The notes beneath the pieces are model-generated. The model ran no database searches. It was not told where the DNA came from and saw nothing but the letters and a program-made list of their open reading frames with translations. A DNA stretch of 64,000 nucleotides from Rhynchospora pubera (taxonomy: Eukaryota > Streptophyta > Magnoliopsida > Poales > Cyperaceae): contig CM051461.1 in assembly GCA_028095005.1 (NCBI GenBank), positions 168,647,144 to 168,711,143 on the forward strand, given 5' to 3'. Shown here piece after piece: positions 12,160 to 24,410 of this stretch (its first letter is position 1; each line of letters starts with the position of its first letter). The translations under genes were made by a program, and so were the position numbers.

Positions 12160-13470
12160 TTTTTTATATTTTGAATTTTGAATTAAAAATATTAAAGCAA
12201 GATGTGCCAGCCAATAGCCGGGTAATGGAATCCACCCCTTAAATAGTGTACAAGAAAATTTGGTCCATAAAAAACTTCTGCTCCTGCTTTTAAATTTCAA
12301 CTCTCTCAAGTCTCAAGAGGTCCAATCAGCGAAAACTTCACTCTTTTGTCGTGTATTTTGAAAGGGCAAGGGTATGGGATCCTATACAAAATCTCGCTTT
12401 TCATGTTAAGTTGTTAACTTTAATTATAATAGGTTTTGATGACCTAAAATTGTTTGGTAAATTCTTTTGTGTTTTGATATAATTAGGTAAAGTGACCATC
12501 TATATGAGAACAGGAAATTAATGAAGGGGGGTCAACGTCAACGTCGTTTGGAAGGATTAATTTGTTGAGTGTCATGATCAGTAGAATTTTTTTTTCATAT
12601 CCTGAAATTTAAACATTTTAATATTTCTTATTTATTAATATTTAACAAATCCACTTTTATCTTCTCATGATTTATGTCCTGAGTCATATTAGGGTGCGTT
12701 CGGTGACCTCAGGGTTAGTCTAACCCAAAGGTAAGAGGGCTAACCTGCTACCCTTGAATCACCAAACCCATCGGGGTTATATTAAAATATTGTCTCTCTC
12801 CTAGCTCATGGATATTTTAATATTTGTTCTTTAATCTGTCACCCTCCTTCCTGTACCTACCAAATATTAAATAATAATTAATAATTAATAGTATATAATT
12901 AAATAAATATTTTTTTAATTTATAGAAATTAATTATAATTCATAATAATTAACAGTTGCAATTGATCAGGGATCAAGACCAGTTTTAGTCCACCACAAAA
13001 TATTCCACATATTTTTAAATCGTGCTTATATTTATCTTACTCTTTAATAAATTCGCAACTGGATATGATAGCATTAATTGAATAGCTAAAAGTTCATCAT
13101 AATTTTCTGAGGATTAGAACATTTAGTCGCATCATAAAGGATTAAGGATCGTGAACTAACATGATTTATTCCCAGCAATCTTTTATTATTTTAAACACAT
13201 TATGTACATTCGAATAGGCTCTGAAGGATAACAAAATGTGGGCTCATTGATCAAAGAGACATTCTCATTTAGCCAACCGGCCTACAATGGGTCTGGCGGT
13301 TGCATGAAGATAATATAATTTAAATTAAACATGCTGGATATGATATGATAGCATTCTTTCTTTTCTTTTGTGGCAAATGAAGGGATCCGTATCAGCCACC
13401 ATTATAGTATATATATAGCCGTATATCATCATTCTGTCAGGATTCTGTGCTATAAGATAAAACATGAACT
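12160..13470. other. Gene-free DNA
   Basis: No gene is recognised. Near 12693-12780 a segment begins GGTGCGTTCGGTGACCTCAG, which resembles the end of a small DNA transposon, but no partner end was found. Confidence 0.4.
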
Positions 13471-13472
13471 AA

Positions 13473-16400
13473 TGTCACAGCCCGCAACGGGGTGGGGCAG
13501 TTTCTCGCCGCGAACACACAATTTCTGTGTACTCGCAAGGCATTTTTCTACAATCTTTAAGGTTTAGGTTTCAGCTTACCATGAATTACCATGTTGTCTC
13601 CTATGACTCAATGAGTCCTCATGGCAAGACAATTTGGCTTAACTTCGCTTGATTTGATCGAGCCCGTCTCTGCAACCTGGAACCCACATCCATTGTGGAA
13701 AACATACAAAAAGTACGGAATGAGAATTTAATTCTCAGTGCGGGTTTTAGTTCCAGTACGCGGATTTAAGCTAAAATCCAAGTTCTAGAAATAATACCCG
13801 TAAATAAATAATTTATTGATTAAACATGACCGTAAAAACATTATCTGCATTTAACATAAACAAAGCATGCATGTGTCAACTTATATAAACCAATATCAAA
13901 TCTTCTTTTAAAACATGTTATCCAGTCTGAAATCAAAATTGGACAAAATAACAAAATCTGACTATGACAGAAGTCATATACATGTCGGACTGAACACGTG
14001 GCACGAATCCCGTCGCAGACAACACATGTCTGTATATGATAGGAAACTGAGCGTGTCAGGGGATCCGAGCATGGCAGAATTGAGCATAACATATGTCTGG
14101 GAAAATCACAAATCTTCCCCTAACTTGGGTGGCAAAAGGGATCCGTCCCTTACCCAAGTAGCAAAAGGGGATTTCAAATCCACATGTCATTAACATAATT
14201 CCATAATCATAATCACTCAGGCCTCCTAACCCAACCGGTTGGGTGGCAAAAGGAGACCTTCCCCTAACTTGGGTGGCAAAAGGGATCCGTCCCTTACCCA
14301 AGTGGCAAAAGGGGATTCCAAATCCGCATAGCGCTACCGAACTGGCCGAAGCCGGGGGCCAACCGACTCCGGAGAGTGATGCAAATATATCAAATCACAC
14401 ATATCAAGCATATCACATCATATCTCAGTTATTCATTCACATCATTTCATTTCTTTCAGTCAGATCATTCATAAGACAGATTTATCAATAGCAACGACAT
14501 TTCCAAATATCTGACTGTTACTTTTCAAATTTCTCAAAACGGAGAACATGCATTTCAAAATGCAGTTTTATCAATAATTGGGCACTATCATTTAAAAATG
14601 CTTGAATACGGTCATGCAGGCAAACGAATTTCCAATATGCACATGAATAAAACATATTTTATTAATTACTTAAACTTTAACAAAAATCCAACGTAATTCC
14701 GCACCTGGATAGTAGAAAGCTTAAACGTAGTTTCTCGATATCTCATGATGGTTCGGACGCTTGACGGCCATCATACTTGGGTTCTCTCCCTTAACAGTTT
14801 GCTAGACTTGATAATCACGTGTCAAGTGATTCTAGTTCGATTTCCTAATAAAACAAGTGACTTTCTTACTAACCGTTAAATATTTAAACTAACCTAAATA
14901 ATCTAATTATTGACGGTTCTTGGGTTACCATACTGATGGCCTAAGTTAACCAGACTGGTTGAGATTTGGATAGTTAGATTCAGATTATTTATTTAGAGGA
15001 TTCTGTTTTAAAATATATTATTACGTATTTTATCTTATTATTAATAATTGGTTTTGACTTTCCAGTCATTAAAAGTTTATATTTATTTTTATTATATAAG
15101 TTATGAATTATATTTTAGAATGAAAATATTCACTTATTTATTATATAGTATTTCTCCAACATTCATTTAGTTGTGCAATATTTGATTTATTTCATTAATA
15201 CTTAATTAATTAATTTGCATTAAATTATTTAGCTATTTGTTATATCGAGAATTTAAATCAGAAAATTATAATCCAAAATCAAGAAAACAATTGGAGATAG
15301 AAAATTAAAAATCGAAATTATTTGATTGGTTTGTTTGAGATCAGAAAGTCGGTGATTTGATTGTCATTGTATCTGTTCTTGACTCACTTGAACTATTCTC
15401 ATCATCTCCCGAAAAATAAAATTGAATCCCACTTAATTAAAGGAATACCCAGTTATTGCTAACGACCTTTCCTATAATTAATTTATTTATTCTTAAGCCC
15501 ACAATTTATTTAACTTAATCAAAGATTAAGTTTTTATTAAAATAAATTTCAGCTCAACTTTCGGCCCAACCAGCAACAATGGGCCTAAGCCCATTATTTT
15601 ATTATTTTCCTCTTCTTCTGGCCCAGAAAGTCTAGGCCCACAAAAGTCAGCCCAAAATCGAATAGGGTCGAGCCAGGTCAACCTGACCCAGTTGACCTGA
15701 GCCATCCGTAATGGGTCCGACTGGATCCGATAAGAAGGGATCAGGATCCGACCCGCTATCACAACAAATATTCCCCAAGGGCTCCTGAATGAAAGTAATT
15801 TACAGTATAGTCCTTTTTCTTACAAATAGACCCTAGAAATTTACAAACAAGTCCCCAGAAAACTTTTTCTTTTACGAAACAAACCTTGTCTCTCGTCACA
15901 GCGTACCAGTACGGTACCAGAGGTACAACAGAGGTACCAAAGGCTGGTACCAAGCCTAGAACCCAATCGTAAAGCCTCACACAGGTCTCCTTTATGCCCA
16001 TCCAGTGAAACAATTCCAATTTCATCCAATTTTACTGAATTAAGCTTGTAACAGAACACAGACACAGAAGTTCAGGTCTCAACTTAGTTCCACTACTAAA
16101 TTCATTGTTTTAGGGGTCAATTTGCCTACTAGAGAGTAATCAAAGCATAATACCGTGCACAGACCAGAATTTTAAATTCTGAATTTTCTCCAAATTTCGG
16201 CCAACAAATCGAAGAATCAACTAAACCAAATCGATTACTAGACAAAGAGATGGATATACCTTGGATCTCTGGCAGCTACTCCCTCCCTCTCTTTTTCCTT
16301 CATTTCTCTCCTTTCTTTTCAAGGTGGAAACCCTAATTGCCCAGCCAACCAAAAATGGGAGAGAAGGTGAAGTATATATATAGCTAGTGGAGAGAGGAGA

Positions 16401-17011
16401 GGGGGAGGAAGAAGCCAACGGCAGAGATTCCTTTGGCTCGCATCTTGAAGCCACGTCAACTCACAGCCATCTCGAACGGATAAGAACAAAGGAGGCCAGC
16501 CAATCAAAGGAGGGGGACTGGGTGGCGCGTCGGGATTGGTTGATCACATCCCATCCCTTAAACATTTTCGAAGAAATTCCCTCGTCGGAGAAGAGAGGGA
16601 TCGGACGGATCGCGCGAGAGAAATGAAAAGAGGAGGAAGAAGGAGATGGTGACAGCGTGATTTTGGGAATTTTATTAAAAATTTATCTTTGGGATTTTCT
16701 GTGGCAGTGACTTTGTAGCTAAGGATGCTGCAACTCATATAAATTAATATTTATTATTATTTCTATTAGAATTTGAGTTGTTTTGATTGTAAATTTTTGT
16801 ATACTCAAGCTTTGATTTTGCTAGAATCATGTACGTTAATTGTGAATACTACACAAATTAAAAGATTTCGATTTGGAATAAGTTTCTCTATAGTTATTCA
16901 TTTAATCGTTTTAGGATTATTAATTATAAAATTTCAGTTACCTTGATAATACTTTTAAAATTTATCTAATTAATTTTATTGTACTGCGTTTGAAAATTCT
17001 AGGTTGTTACA
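13473..17011. mobile_element. 3.5-kb solo-LTR-like element with 5-bp target duplication
   Basis: Starts TGTCACAGCCCGCAACGG and ends TTCTAGGTTGTTACA, so the ends are TG...CA with a short inverted match (TGTCACA/TGTAACA). It is flanked by a perfect 5-bp direct repeat, ACTAA, at 13468-13472 and 17012-17016. There is no gag, protease or reverse transcriptase reading frame, and no internal LTR pair or primer site was seen. The simplest reading is a long solo LTR left by recombination; a non-autonomous element of the LARD type is the alternative. Inside lie a 144-bp-period duplication (14114-14326) and a TATA-like stretch near 16370-16385 in a CT/AG-skewed region, as expected for an LTR promoter read on the minus strand. 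Confidence 0.75.
14114..14326. repeat. Two-unit repeat inside the LTR-like element
   Basis: A segment of about 69 bp beginning CTTCCCCTAACTTGGGTGGC occurs at 14114-14182 and 14258-14326 (period 144 bp), with only a few differences. A third partial motif, GGTTGGGTGGCAAAAGG, sits at about 14237. Confidence 0.85.
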
Positions 17012-17028
17012 ACTAATTTTAGATATAT

Positions 17029-17186
17029 GCCTCCGTTTGGATGCGTTGAGAAGAAGTAGGAAGAAAAAATAAGGAAAGAAAAAAAATTATAAACAATCCA
17101 AGCTCTTCACAAAGTTACACATTTCCTAATACTTCTTCCCACTTCTTCCCTTCTTTCCTTCTTCCCACACCTATCCAAACGGAGCC
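17029..17186. mobile_element. Small MITE, copy 3
   Basis: Ends GCCTCCGTTTGGAT and ATCCAAACGGAGCC enclose the family core (AAACAATCCAAGCTCTTCAC, AAGTTACACATTTCC). It begins only 12 bp beyond the right target duplication of the LTR-like element. Confidence 0.85.
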
Positions 17187-17498
17187 ATAGATATATCATT
17201 ATGATAAAAAGGATATATTTTTTTTTTATTGAACTGTCTAAAGCAACTAATATGAACCATCCAAGAAAAATTGAAAAGCCATGAAATGTCAAATTTAATT
17301 TGTCGCTATAACAATTAAAATGAAAACGCGCATGTAGGAGCTTTTATTTATTTTGTCCAATCACGCAGTGTGCTACTATGGCTAATAATTAATGTTACAA
17401 TTAAAAGAGATTGAAATAATTTGAAAACATTGAAAGAAAATCTGGCAACAGGAATAGAGTGTTCCCTTGAGCCACAGAAATACGTACATAGTATCAAT

Positions 17499-17657
17499 GG
17501 CTTCGTTTGGATTTTATTTGGGAAGAAGGAAAAAAGAAAATAAGAAAATAAATTTATTATAAACAATTCAAACTCTTCACAAAATTATACACTTCCCAAT
17601 ACTTCTTTCCAATTTTTCTCTTCTTCCCTTCTTCCCACACCTTATCCAAACGGAGCC
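17499..17657. mobile_element. Small MITE, copy 4
   Basis: Ends GGCTTCGTTTGGAT and ATCCAAACGGAGCC; core AAACAATTCAAACTCTTCAC. Perfect 3-bp duplication AAT at 17496-17498 and 17658-17660. Confidence 0.85.
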
Positions 17658-17894
17658 AATAGTAGCTAGGTGTGCTGAATATTTAAATGAAATTCGATAA
17701 CAATAAAGATTACATCAATATATTCACATCAACAACACCAATTACATCAAACCACTTACAGCATTAACTGATCTGTAGACTATATTCACAACATCAGCAC
17801 TAAAATATAAAAGTATCAATTAGCACAATAAATACTTTCAACGACAACAATAAAAATGATCCCTAACTAGTAAGTGCGATTTTAGAAGCGTGGT

Positions 17895-17938
17895 CAAGTC
17901 CTAGAGATTTTTTTTTGAGGGTCCAAGTCCTAGAGATT
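17895..17938. repeat. 15-bp direct repeats around a 14-bp T-tract insert
   Basis: CAAGTCCTAGAGATT is at 17895-17909 and 17924-17938. Between them is TTTTTTTGAGGGTC, which on the minus strand is a 7-base unique end followed by seven A residues. It looks like a minimal retroposed fragment. Confidence 0.75.
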
Positions 17939-17948
17939 ATACGTGCTT

Positions 17949-18090
17949 CCCTCCGTTTGGATGGTGTGAGAAGAAGTAGGAAGAAAGAAGAAGGGAAGAA
18001 AAAAAATTATAAACAATCCAAACTCTTCACAAAGTTACACACTTCTCAATACTTCTTCTCATTTCTTTCCTTATTCCCTTCTTCCCGTAT
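17949..18090. mobile_element. Small MITE, copy 5 (one end lost)
   Basis: The left end CCTCCGTTTGGAT and the core are intact, but the right terminal repeat stops after CCCTTCTTCCC and the CCAAACGG end is missing. Confidence 0.75.
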
Positions 18091-18099
18091 GGAAAACGG

Positions 18100-19940
18100 T
18101 TGTGTGATATTTCCCTTTACTTCGGTTGTTACGGTATCATAAGTAAAAGGATTGTCAATATAATTATTCGGCTCTAGTCACTCTAGTGTCACAGAAGAGG
18201 AGAGGAAGAATTTTCTTTATTTTTAGATATGATTTGTGTTTGATTATTTCTTTTTAAACACAAGGTTAAAGAGTTTATTAATTGCTCTGCAGTAATGATG
18301 GGCGAGAAGCTCAAAATTGAAGAGTTTATTTAAGTACATGCTTGATATTTTTTAATTCTAATTTTGAAATTTGTAATATTCTATATTATAAAATTGATTG
18401 GATTAATTATAGGCCCCCTTAACCGTAATCGGTTTTGAATGGATGATATATAGATGAGTTGATTCTCATTTCTTATAAATTAACGTTTTTTGTATGTTAT
18501 TTTTAATTATGGAACGAATTTGAAAATCGAACATTCGACCCTCATTTTTTTTAGCAAAAAATGCTCATTACAACTCCCACAGTTCTAAAATTATAAATTG
18601 AAGAATGAAGATAAAAATTATTACTCCCATAGTGGAGACTATAATTTTTATTTTATTTTTTATTCCATTAAATAATTTTCTGACTTCGATGTTAACTTTT
18701 TTCTACTTACCTCAAAATCAAATTTGTTATTTGAGCTTAATTACTTTATTCCGCCGACTGCAATCGTTTTCACTGGTGCACCCATCGACTAGGCAAAATT
18801 AAACATCCGCACGAAGCCACGTATATATTGAGCGCCACAATCTGAGGAACTATCAGGCCAGCGCGCAGCCTAACGCTAATAGAGTGGGCAGGTGTGTATT
18901 AATAGGGAGATGTGCTAATTTTAACATGCCAAGCTCTCAAAGTCTTAACAACACTAGTTGACCTAATATTAATTAAACAAATATAAAAATTACATCAATC
19001 ACCTTACATGACATTAATCAAATCAATCCACATAAAACATTAATTGATCTAAATTCTCAACGTCAATACCAAGTACACAATTATACAATTATCGAGAACA
19101 TGCCTTTGGTTAATAAAAGACAATGTACCTTGAGTGAAGGTTGTAGGTTCGAAATTCAGCTCGAAATTTTAGTTACATACGTATAATTTGAAAATAAGTT
19201 GGAAAGTTTGACTCATGTCTTATCATTAAAAAAATTGAGGTTAAATGATAAATCCATTACTTAATTGATTATTGCATGAAATTAGTCTTGGCTACTAGAT
19301 CTGTCTCATATGTGATTTTTGAAAGCATTTATAATTAGTTTTAATTGCTCAAATTGCAACACATGCGGAAACATCTATATGTACATTATCTTGCAACAAT
19401 AAATAAAAGTAAAAATGATCATATACCAAACGGCCACGTAGGACTTGAAAAGCATAATTAAAGAGCAACCTTGTTGGAGTGATTGCGTTGCTCGGAGGAA
19501 TACAAAGGCCTGATCTGTCAGCTGTGATTGTATCTGTACCAGGCCAAATCTATAATGGACCAGCACTTCGGCATTGAGGCGAGATTGAGGTTCCTCCATC
19601 TATCAGTTTCTGAACATGAAAGCAGGCAACACGTCTGAGAATGCTTAGACCGCTGCTTTTCCATTCGAAAAACATACTTAATTACTTATTCTTGCTTTTC
19701 ATTTCATTTTTTTAGTTAATTAATGTGCTTTTAGTGCAGAATTAAACGAACTCTGTTTTGGGTTTCTTTTGATGAATTTCTTATAATTACTATACGTGTT
19801 CTGTAACTAGCAATTGATTTTTATATTTACTACCGCATAAATGTACTTTAAAAGTTGATTTAAATTGTTGTGTTGAATTAAAATTATATTTTTGTTAATT
19901 ATATGTTTGGTTCAGATCGTTTTTTTTTTCTAGTGAATAA
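18100..19940. other. Gene-free AT-rich DNA
   Basis: No coding domain, RNA gene or bounded repeat is seen. Confidence 0.45.
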
Positions 19941-19945
19941 AAAAA

Positions 19946-21471
19946 GAGAGTTTAATATGCACCATAGTGCATAAGGCATTCCGTGCACCACGGACTTTTT
20001 CGGGAATATTTTTGTAAATTGACAAATATAATTTACATATTGAAATCTCATACTAAACCAAAATTTACAATTTTTGAGATTTTATTACTATTTTTTTCGA
20101 ATTTTTTTAAAACATGCCATTTTTGGAATGTTGTACTATTTACAATTTTCCAAAATTGGCATGTTTTAAAAAATTCGAAAAAAAATAGTAATAAAATCTA
20201 AAAAATTGTAAAATTTAGTTTTCTATGAGATTTCAATATGTAGATTAGATTGGTTAAATTAGATTTGTCAATTTATAAAAATATACCTGAAAAAGTCCAC
20301 GGTGCATCGAGTGCCCTATGCACTATAGTTAGGGATGAAAACGGAGCGGATAAAATCCGCTCCGATCCGTATCCGAATCCGAAAAATGTGCGTAACATCC
20401 GATCCGTATTCGTATTCGAACATATCCGTATTCGTATTCGTATCCACTAAAAAAATATGGATGCGGATATGGTTTTGTGTTTTTTGACAATATCCGATCC
20501 GTATTCGTATCCGACATGGATATTATCCGTATCCGATAGATATTAATCCGTTTATCCGTATCTTTAATGGCATAAGGTGATTAATGTAATCACTTATCTG
20601 CATTAGAGAATACTTTTAATTAGATAATATTTAATTTTAATTAGATAATATTTAATTAGATAATATTCTCTTATAATAATATTTTCTTTGGACTAGTAAC
20701 ATAAAATTATTTTTATTTTCTATTATTGAGACAATTATATATGATAACAACACTAAAATTAATTTTTTTTATCTAATCATGATGATTACATATGATTAAT
20801 ATACTATTTTAATGTATGATGACATTTAAGGTAACATGATATGATTTGACATTGTTGGAATTTAAATTGTGGAAAGACTGAATTTATTGATCAATCCTAT
20901 TAGATTTGTACTTATGTGGTGCTTGCAATTTTAGAAGGTCTCTTATTTTCTTTCACTTTTAGCCTTTTATTTATGTGTTGAAAGTTGGAACCCAACAAAT
21001 AAATTTGCTTACATTAATTTTAAAGAAGTTCACTTCTAAAGTTGTACATTATAATTGAATGCAATGTTATTAAAATTAACTTTCATATTTTAAAGAAATG
21101 CTCATTTGGCTCAAACTATGAAAAATAATAGATATTCATTCGCGTGTACTACTACTGATCTTGACGAAGTACTAATATAGACACAGAGTATATTGAATAA
21201 CATTATATTTAAAGAAAATGCTATTGTAAATAAATAAAAAGATTAAAATGTTATCCGTATTCGACAAAATATATTCGTATTCGACTCCGTATCCAAAAAT
21301 ATCCGAACCGTATCTGTATCTGTTTAATATCTGAACCGTATCCGTATCCGAACGCATTCGTATTCGTATCCGTATCCGGAAAAAAATATGGATGCGGATA
21401 TGGAAAGACCAACATCCGCTCCGTATCCGATCCGTTTTCATCCCTAACTATAGTGCATATTAAACTTTCTC
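19946..21471. mobile_element. Foldback MITE (Mutator-like), interrupted by a hAT element
   Basis: The two halves, 19946-20329 and 21455-21471, join into an element of about 401 bp that is almost one long palindrome. Its ends read GAGAGTTTAATATGCACC and, inverted, GAGAAAGTTTAATATGCAC. Flanks are ATAAAAAAA at 19937-19945 and 21472-21480, a possible 9-bp duplication but low in complexity. A second, uninterrupted copy lies at 41300-41702. Confidence 0.8.
20330..21446. mobile_element. Ac/Ds-like non-autonomous hAT element, 1,117 bp
   Basis: Terminal inverted repeats TAGGGATGAAAACGGA and TCCGTTTTCATCCCTA match the known ends of maize Ac/Ds. It is flanked by a perfect 8-bp duplication ACTATAGT (20322-20329 and 21447-21454), diagnostic of hAT. 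Both sub-terminal regions (20350-20560 and 21250-21430) carry many copies of CCGTATCCG, CGTATTCG and TATCCGAT, in keeping with the clustered transposase-binding motifs of Ac. There is no transposase frame, so it depends on a partner element. Confidence 0.92.
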
Positions 21472-23771
21472 ATAAAAAAAAACGTACCTTTACAACGTAT
21501 CAGACTATCAGCAGACAATAAAACTATATATGCTTAGCTATTATTAATTGCTGTCAATTACAGTCAAAATTGTATACTTATAATTAAATATGTTAGAGAA
21601 AAGGATTAAAGATGGGCTTGACTATAGAAACGTGTTGAACAATCTTTGGGATAGATGAACTGTTCAAAAGGAAAAAGAAAAATTAATGACAAACTTTTTT
21701 TTTTATAAATAGGAAATGCTATTTCTGCATGAAGCACAAACACACAAAGTGGAAACAAATCTGATGTGTCTTCCAATAAAACTTGAACATGATTGGTCCA
21801 GCAATATATGAACTATTTTACACTCTTGTTATTCCATATTATTTTAGAAAGTTATGGAGTCCTGAAGATAAAGTGGTTATATTTATTTCCAGAATAATTA
21901 GCAAAAGAAGGCACTAAAATTTGGACAGTGGAAGATACTTTGACTCTTTACAAGCAAGCATAGACCTATAATTAACACTGGTAAAATTAAAGTTGAATGA
22001 AGTTATTTCTAATCTAGCAATGACTCAGACAAAGTGGACATGATGGAGAAAGCATTCACCAAAAGTGTCACTGTGTGCGAAAAGTTAGAAAATATTAAAT
22101 TCTCATGCTAACTGTACGACCAATATTTTCCAACTTAAATGGATGAGAAAAATTAATTGTGCTTGTTCATTGTTTAAACTAGTAATTACTTTGAAGTTTT
22201 AAACGCGTGCAGCGTGCTATTAAATAAACCTACAAAAGACAATAGCAAGCTACTTTGGTTTATTAGTAAGAACTATCAATGCAATCAATTCCAATTACTT
22301 TACTCATATTCTCTCAAATTTTTCATGAACAAAAGGAAGCTTGAAGTTCTGATTACCTAACTAATTAATACAATAGCAAGCTACGAGAGACTAAACTCAT
22401 GATTGGATGGTTCGATATCTTGTCGCTAATAATAAAATGGGTAGCATTATCAGTGTTTGAGATCAATCCCAGAACTTGATAGTAATTTTTTAATCTCCCA
22501 ATTGGGTTACATGTTGTAAAGTCACGATGCGAGAATAGTGTACTTTGTGTTGGTGCGCTTATTTTCTCTGGTTGGAATGAGGGACATATCCACGTAGCTA
22601 GGTTAGGTAGCCCGGATTGACGTCAGCAGAATAGAATAATAAATTAGTATAGTAAATCTGGCATTAGTAAAAGTTGACCTCCACACTGAGAAAAGAAAAC
22701 CAAAAAAAATACATATATATATATACAACGAAATAAATTAAAATAAAATGAAAGATTATAATGGTTGTTAAACATGATTCCGGTGCTCGTTCGTGGCGGC
22801 CCAAAGAACATATGGGCCAGATTCCTTTCAAGAATGAAATTTGATCTAGTAAATACCTTTCATTACTTTCAGATCCCAAACATTAATATTGTAACGAAAT
22901 AAAAATTTGCATGCATATGTGATTAATTAATTTTCCGTTTGAAGTTGCATTAGCTTCTTTACTTTCGTGTTCTCTTTTTCTTATTGTCCTTGAAGTGAGA
23001 AGACAAATAATCAATGGTAAAATATAGGGCAAATTGGATGTAGACAAAATCAATTGTTATATTTGTTAATATAGAAAACAAGCATATCATTAAGAAATTT
23101 ATTCTTTTTTTACTTCTTATTGCGCTTGAAATGGGAATGTAAATTATGAACTCTAAGAATATCTAAAATTCTCAACAGAAAATTAATTTAAATAATTCCC
23201 TGTTTCTGCCAACATTGTATAAGTTTTGGCTGTAAAAATTTTAAAGAATTTTTATTGATTAATTCTCTCTTAAATTTGTATGTCTTCCATTCATGAAGAT
23301 ATCAGACTGACTATTATGATGGTGTTTTCAATTTGTACCCTCCAAATAATAATGATGTTTAATAAGAATTAATTATATTTTTCGCATAATAATATGTCAA
23401 TGCTTAAATTTTTTTCTAACATTATGTACATGCCATTATTTCTTATATATTTAATCATTTATTTGTTAAGAAAATGAACACTTATTTATATTTAAGTATT
23501 TGAACTTATCTCTTGATAATCTTAACATATAAGATTTCAAACCTGCGCTCCAGGATTGAAAGTTTTTTCTAGATATAATGGAGAATCACATCTCCAAACT
23601 TTGAAATATTTTTAAAAAAAAATCTAATAAGATTTCAAACCTGCGCTTCAATAACCACTCGATCAGCACATATATCTTGCGAATATATTCACCTCATCAA
23701 GAATTTTGTCTATGCATCTATTGAACTCGTATTTGTTCCAAAATTTCTAGCTGCATTCTTTGTAACTTGAG

Positions 23772-23821
23772 GTAGCCGAATAATCTTTCATCAAAAAAAA
23801 AAAAAATGTAGCCGAATAATC
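23772..23821. repeat. 14-bp direct repeats around a 22-bp A-tailed insert
   Basis: GTAGCCGAATAATC is at 23772-23785 and 23808-23821. The insert between is TTTCATC followed by 14 A residues and a T. TTTCATC-poly(A) resembles a plant LINE 3' end. Confidence 0.75.
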
Positions 23822-24017
23822 GATCATGTCAGCCTGTCATCGTCAAGTACATCGACAGTATCTACTCATTTTCTGTCATGCCTCCTATCTGGAGGCGTTC
23901 TCTTTGTGTCAACAAAAAGTTATACGAATCTTAATGCAATTTGATTTGTTGGAACCTTCTACAACGTTGTCACACCATATATAATTTGAATCCATGAAAA
24001 ATGAAATGGATTGATTA

Positions 24018-24074
24018 GCCAAATCAGCTTGATTTTTTTTTGAAAATTAATATCCCATAGGCTAAATCAGCTTG
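24018..24074. repeat. 14-bp direct repeats around a 29-bp T-tract insert
   Basis: GCCAAATCAGCTTG at 24018-24031 and GCTAAATCAGCTTG at 24061-24074 differ by one base. The insert reads on the minus strand as CTATGGGATATTAATTTTC followed by nine A residues. Confidence 0.65.
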
Positions 24075-24088
24075 GTTCACTTCACTAT

Positions 24089-24238
24089 GGTCGTGTTTGG
24101 ATGAGCCTAGGAATAAGAAAATAGTTTCTTCGTACTCTTAAATTTTATTATAAACAATTCAAACTCTTCACAAAATTATATACTTTTCAATGCTTCTTCC
24201 TTTATTCTTCTAATTCTCACGCCATCCAAACGGATATA
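24089..24238. mobile_element. Small MITE, copy 6 (diverged)
   Basis: Ends GGTCGTGTTTGGATGAGCC and GCCATCCAAACGGATA with the family core AAACAATTCAAACTCTTCAC. The borders are approximate. Confidence 0.65.
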
Positions 24239-24402
24239 ACAAAAACCCCAAACATCTCACCAACAGAAAATTTCCACCTGTCGCATGCGAAAAACTTCAA
24301 TATAGACACTTGTCGTTTCTTCTTTTCATCTTCCCCATTTTGTTTTGAATCGTTCCATACACACATTTTGGTGTTTGGAAATTAATTATTACCGAAGTTT
24401 AT

Positions 24403-24410
24403 GCATATTC
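24403..24410 (+). promoter_or_regulatory. P1BS-like site (GCATATTC) upstream of PHO1
   Basis: Fits GNATATNC, the binding site of PHR1-type regulators of the phosphate starvation response. It lies about 580 bp before the start codon of the PHO1-like gene. An 8-base site with two free positions is common by chance, so function is inferred only from the neighbouring gene. Confidence 0.4.

Larger units (their letters stand above)
21480..24085. other. Gene-free AT-rich DNA upstream of PHO1
   Basis: No gene is seen. It contains a short (TA)n near 22710 and a 23-bp direct repeat with one mismatch (TAAGATTTCAAACCTGCGCT plus three bases) at about 23531 and 23627. The two A-tailed micro-inserts listed below also lie here. 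Confidence 0.45.

Noticed and set aside
19946..21471. piggyBac-type TTAA target for the foldback MITE
   Set aside because: TTAA at both ends follows from the palindromic termini themselves; the possible 9-bp flanks fit Mutator better, though they are low in complexity.
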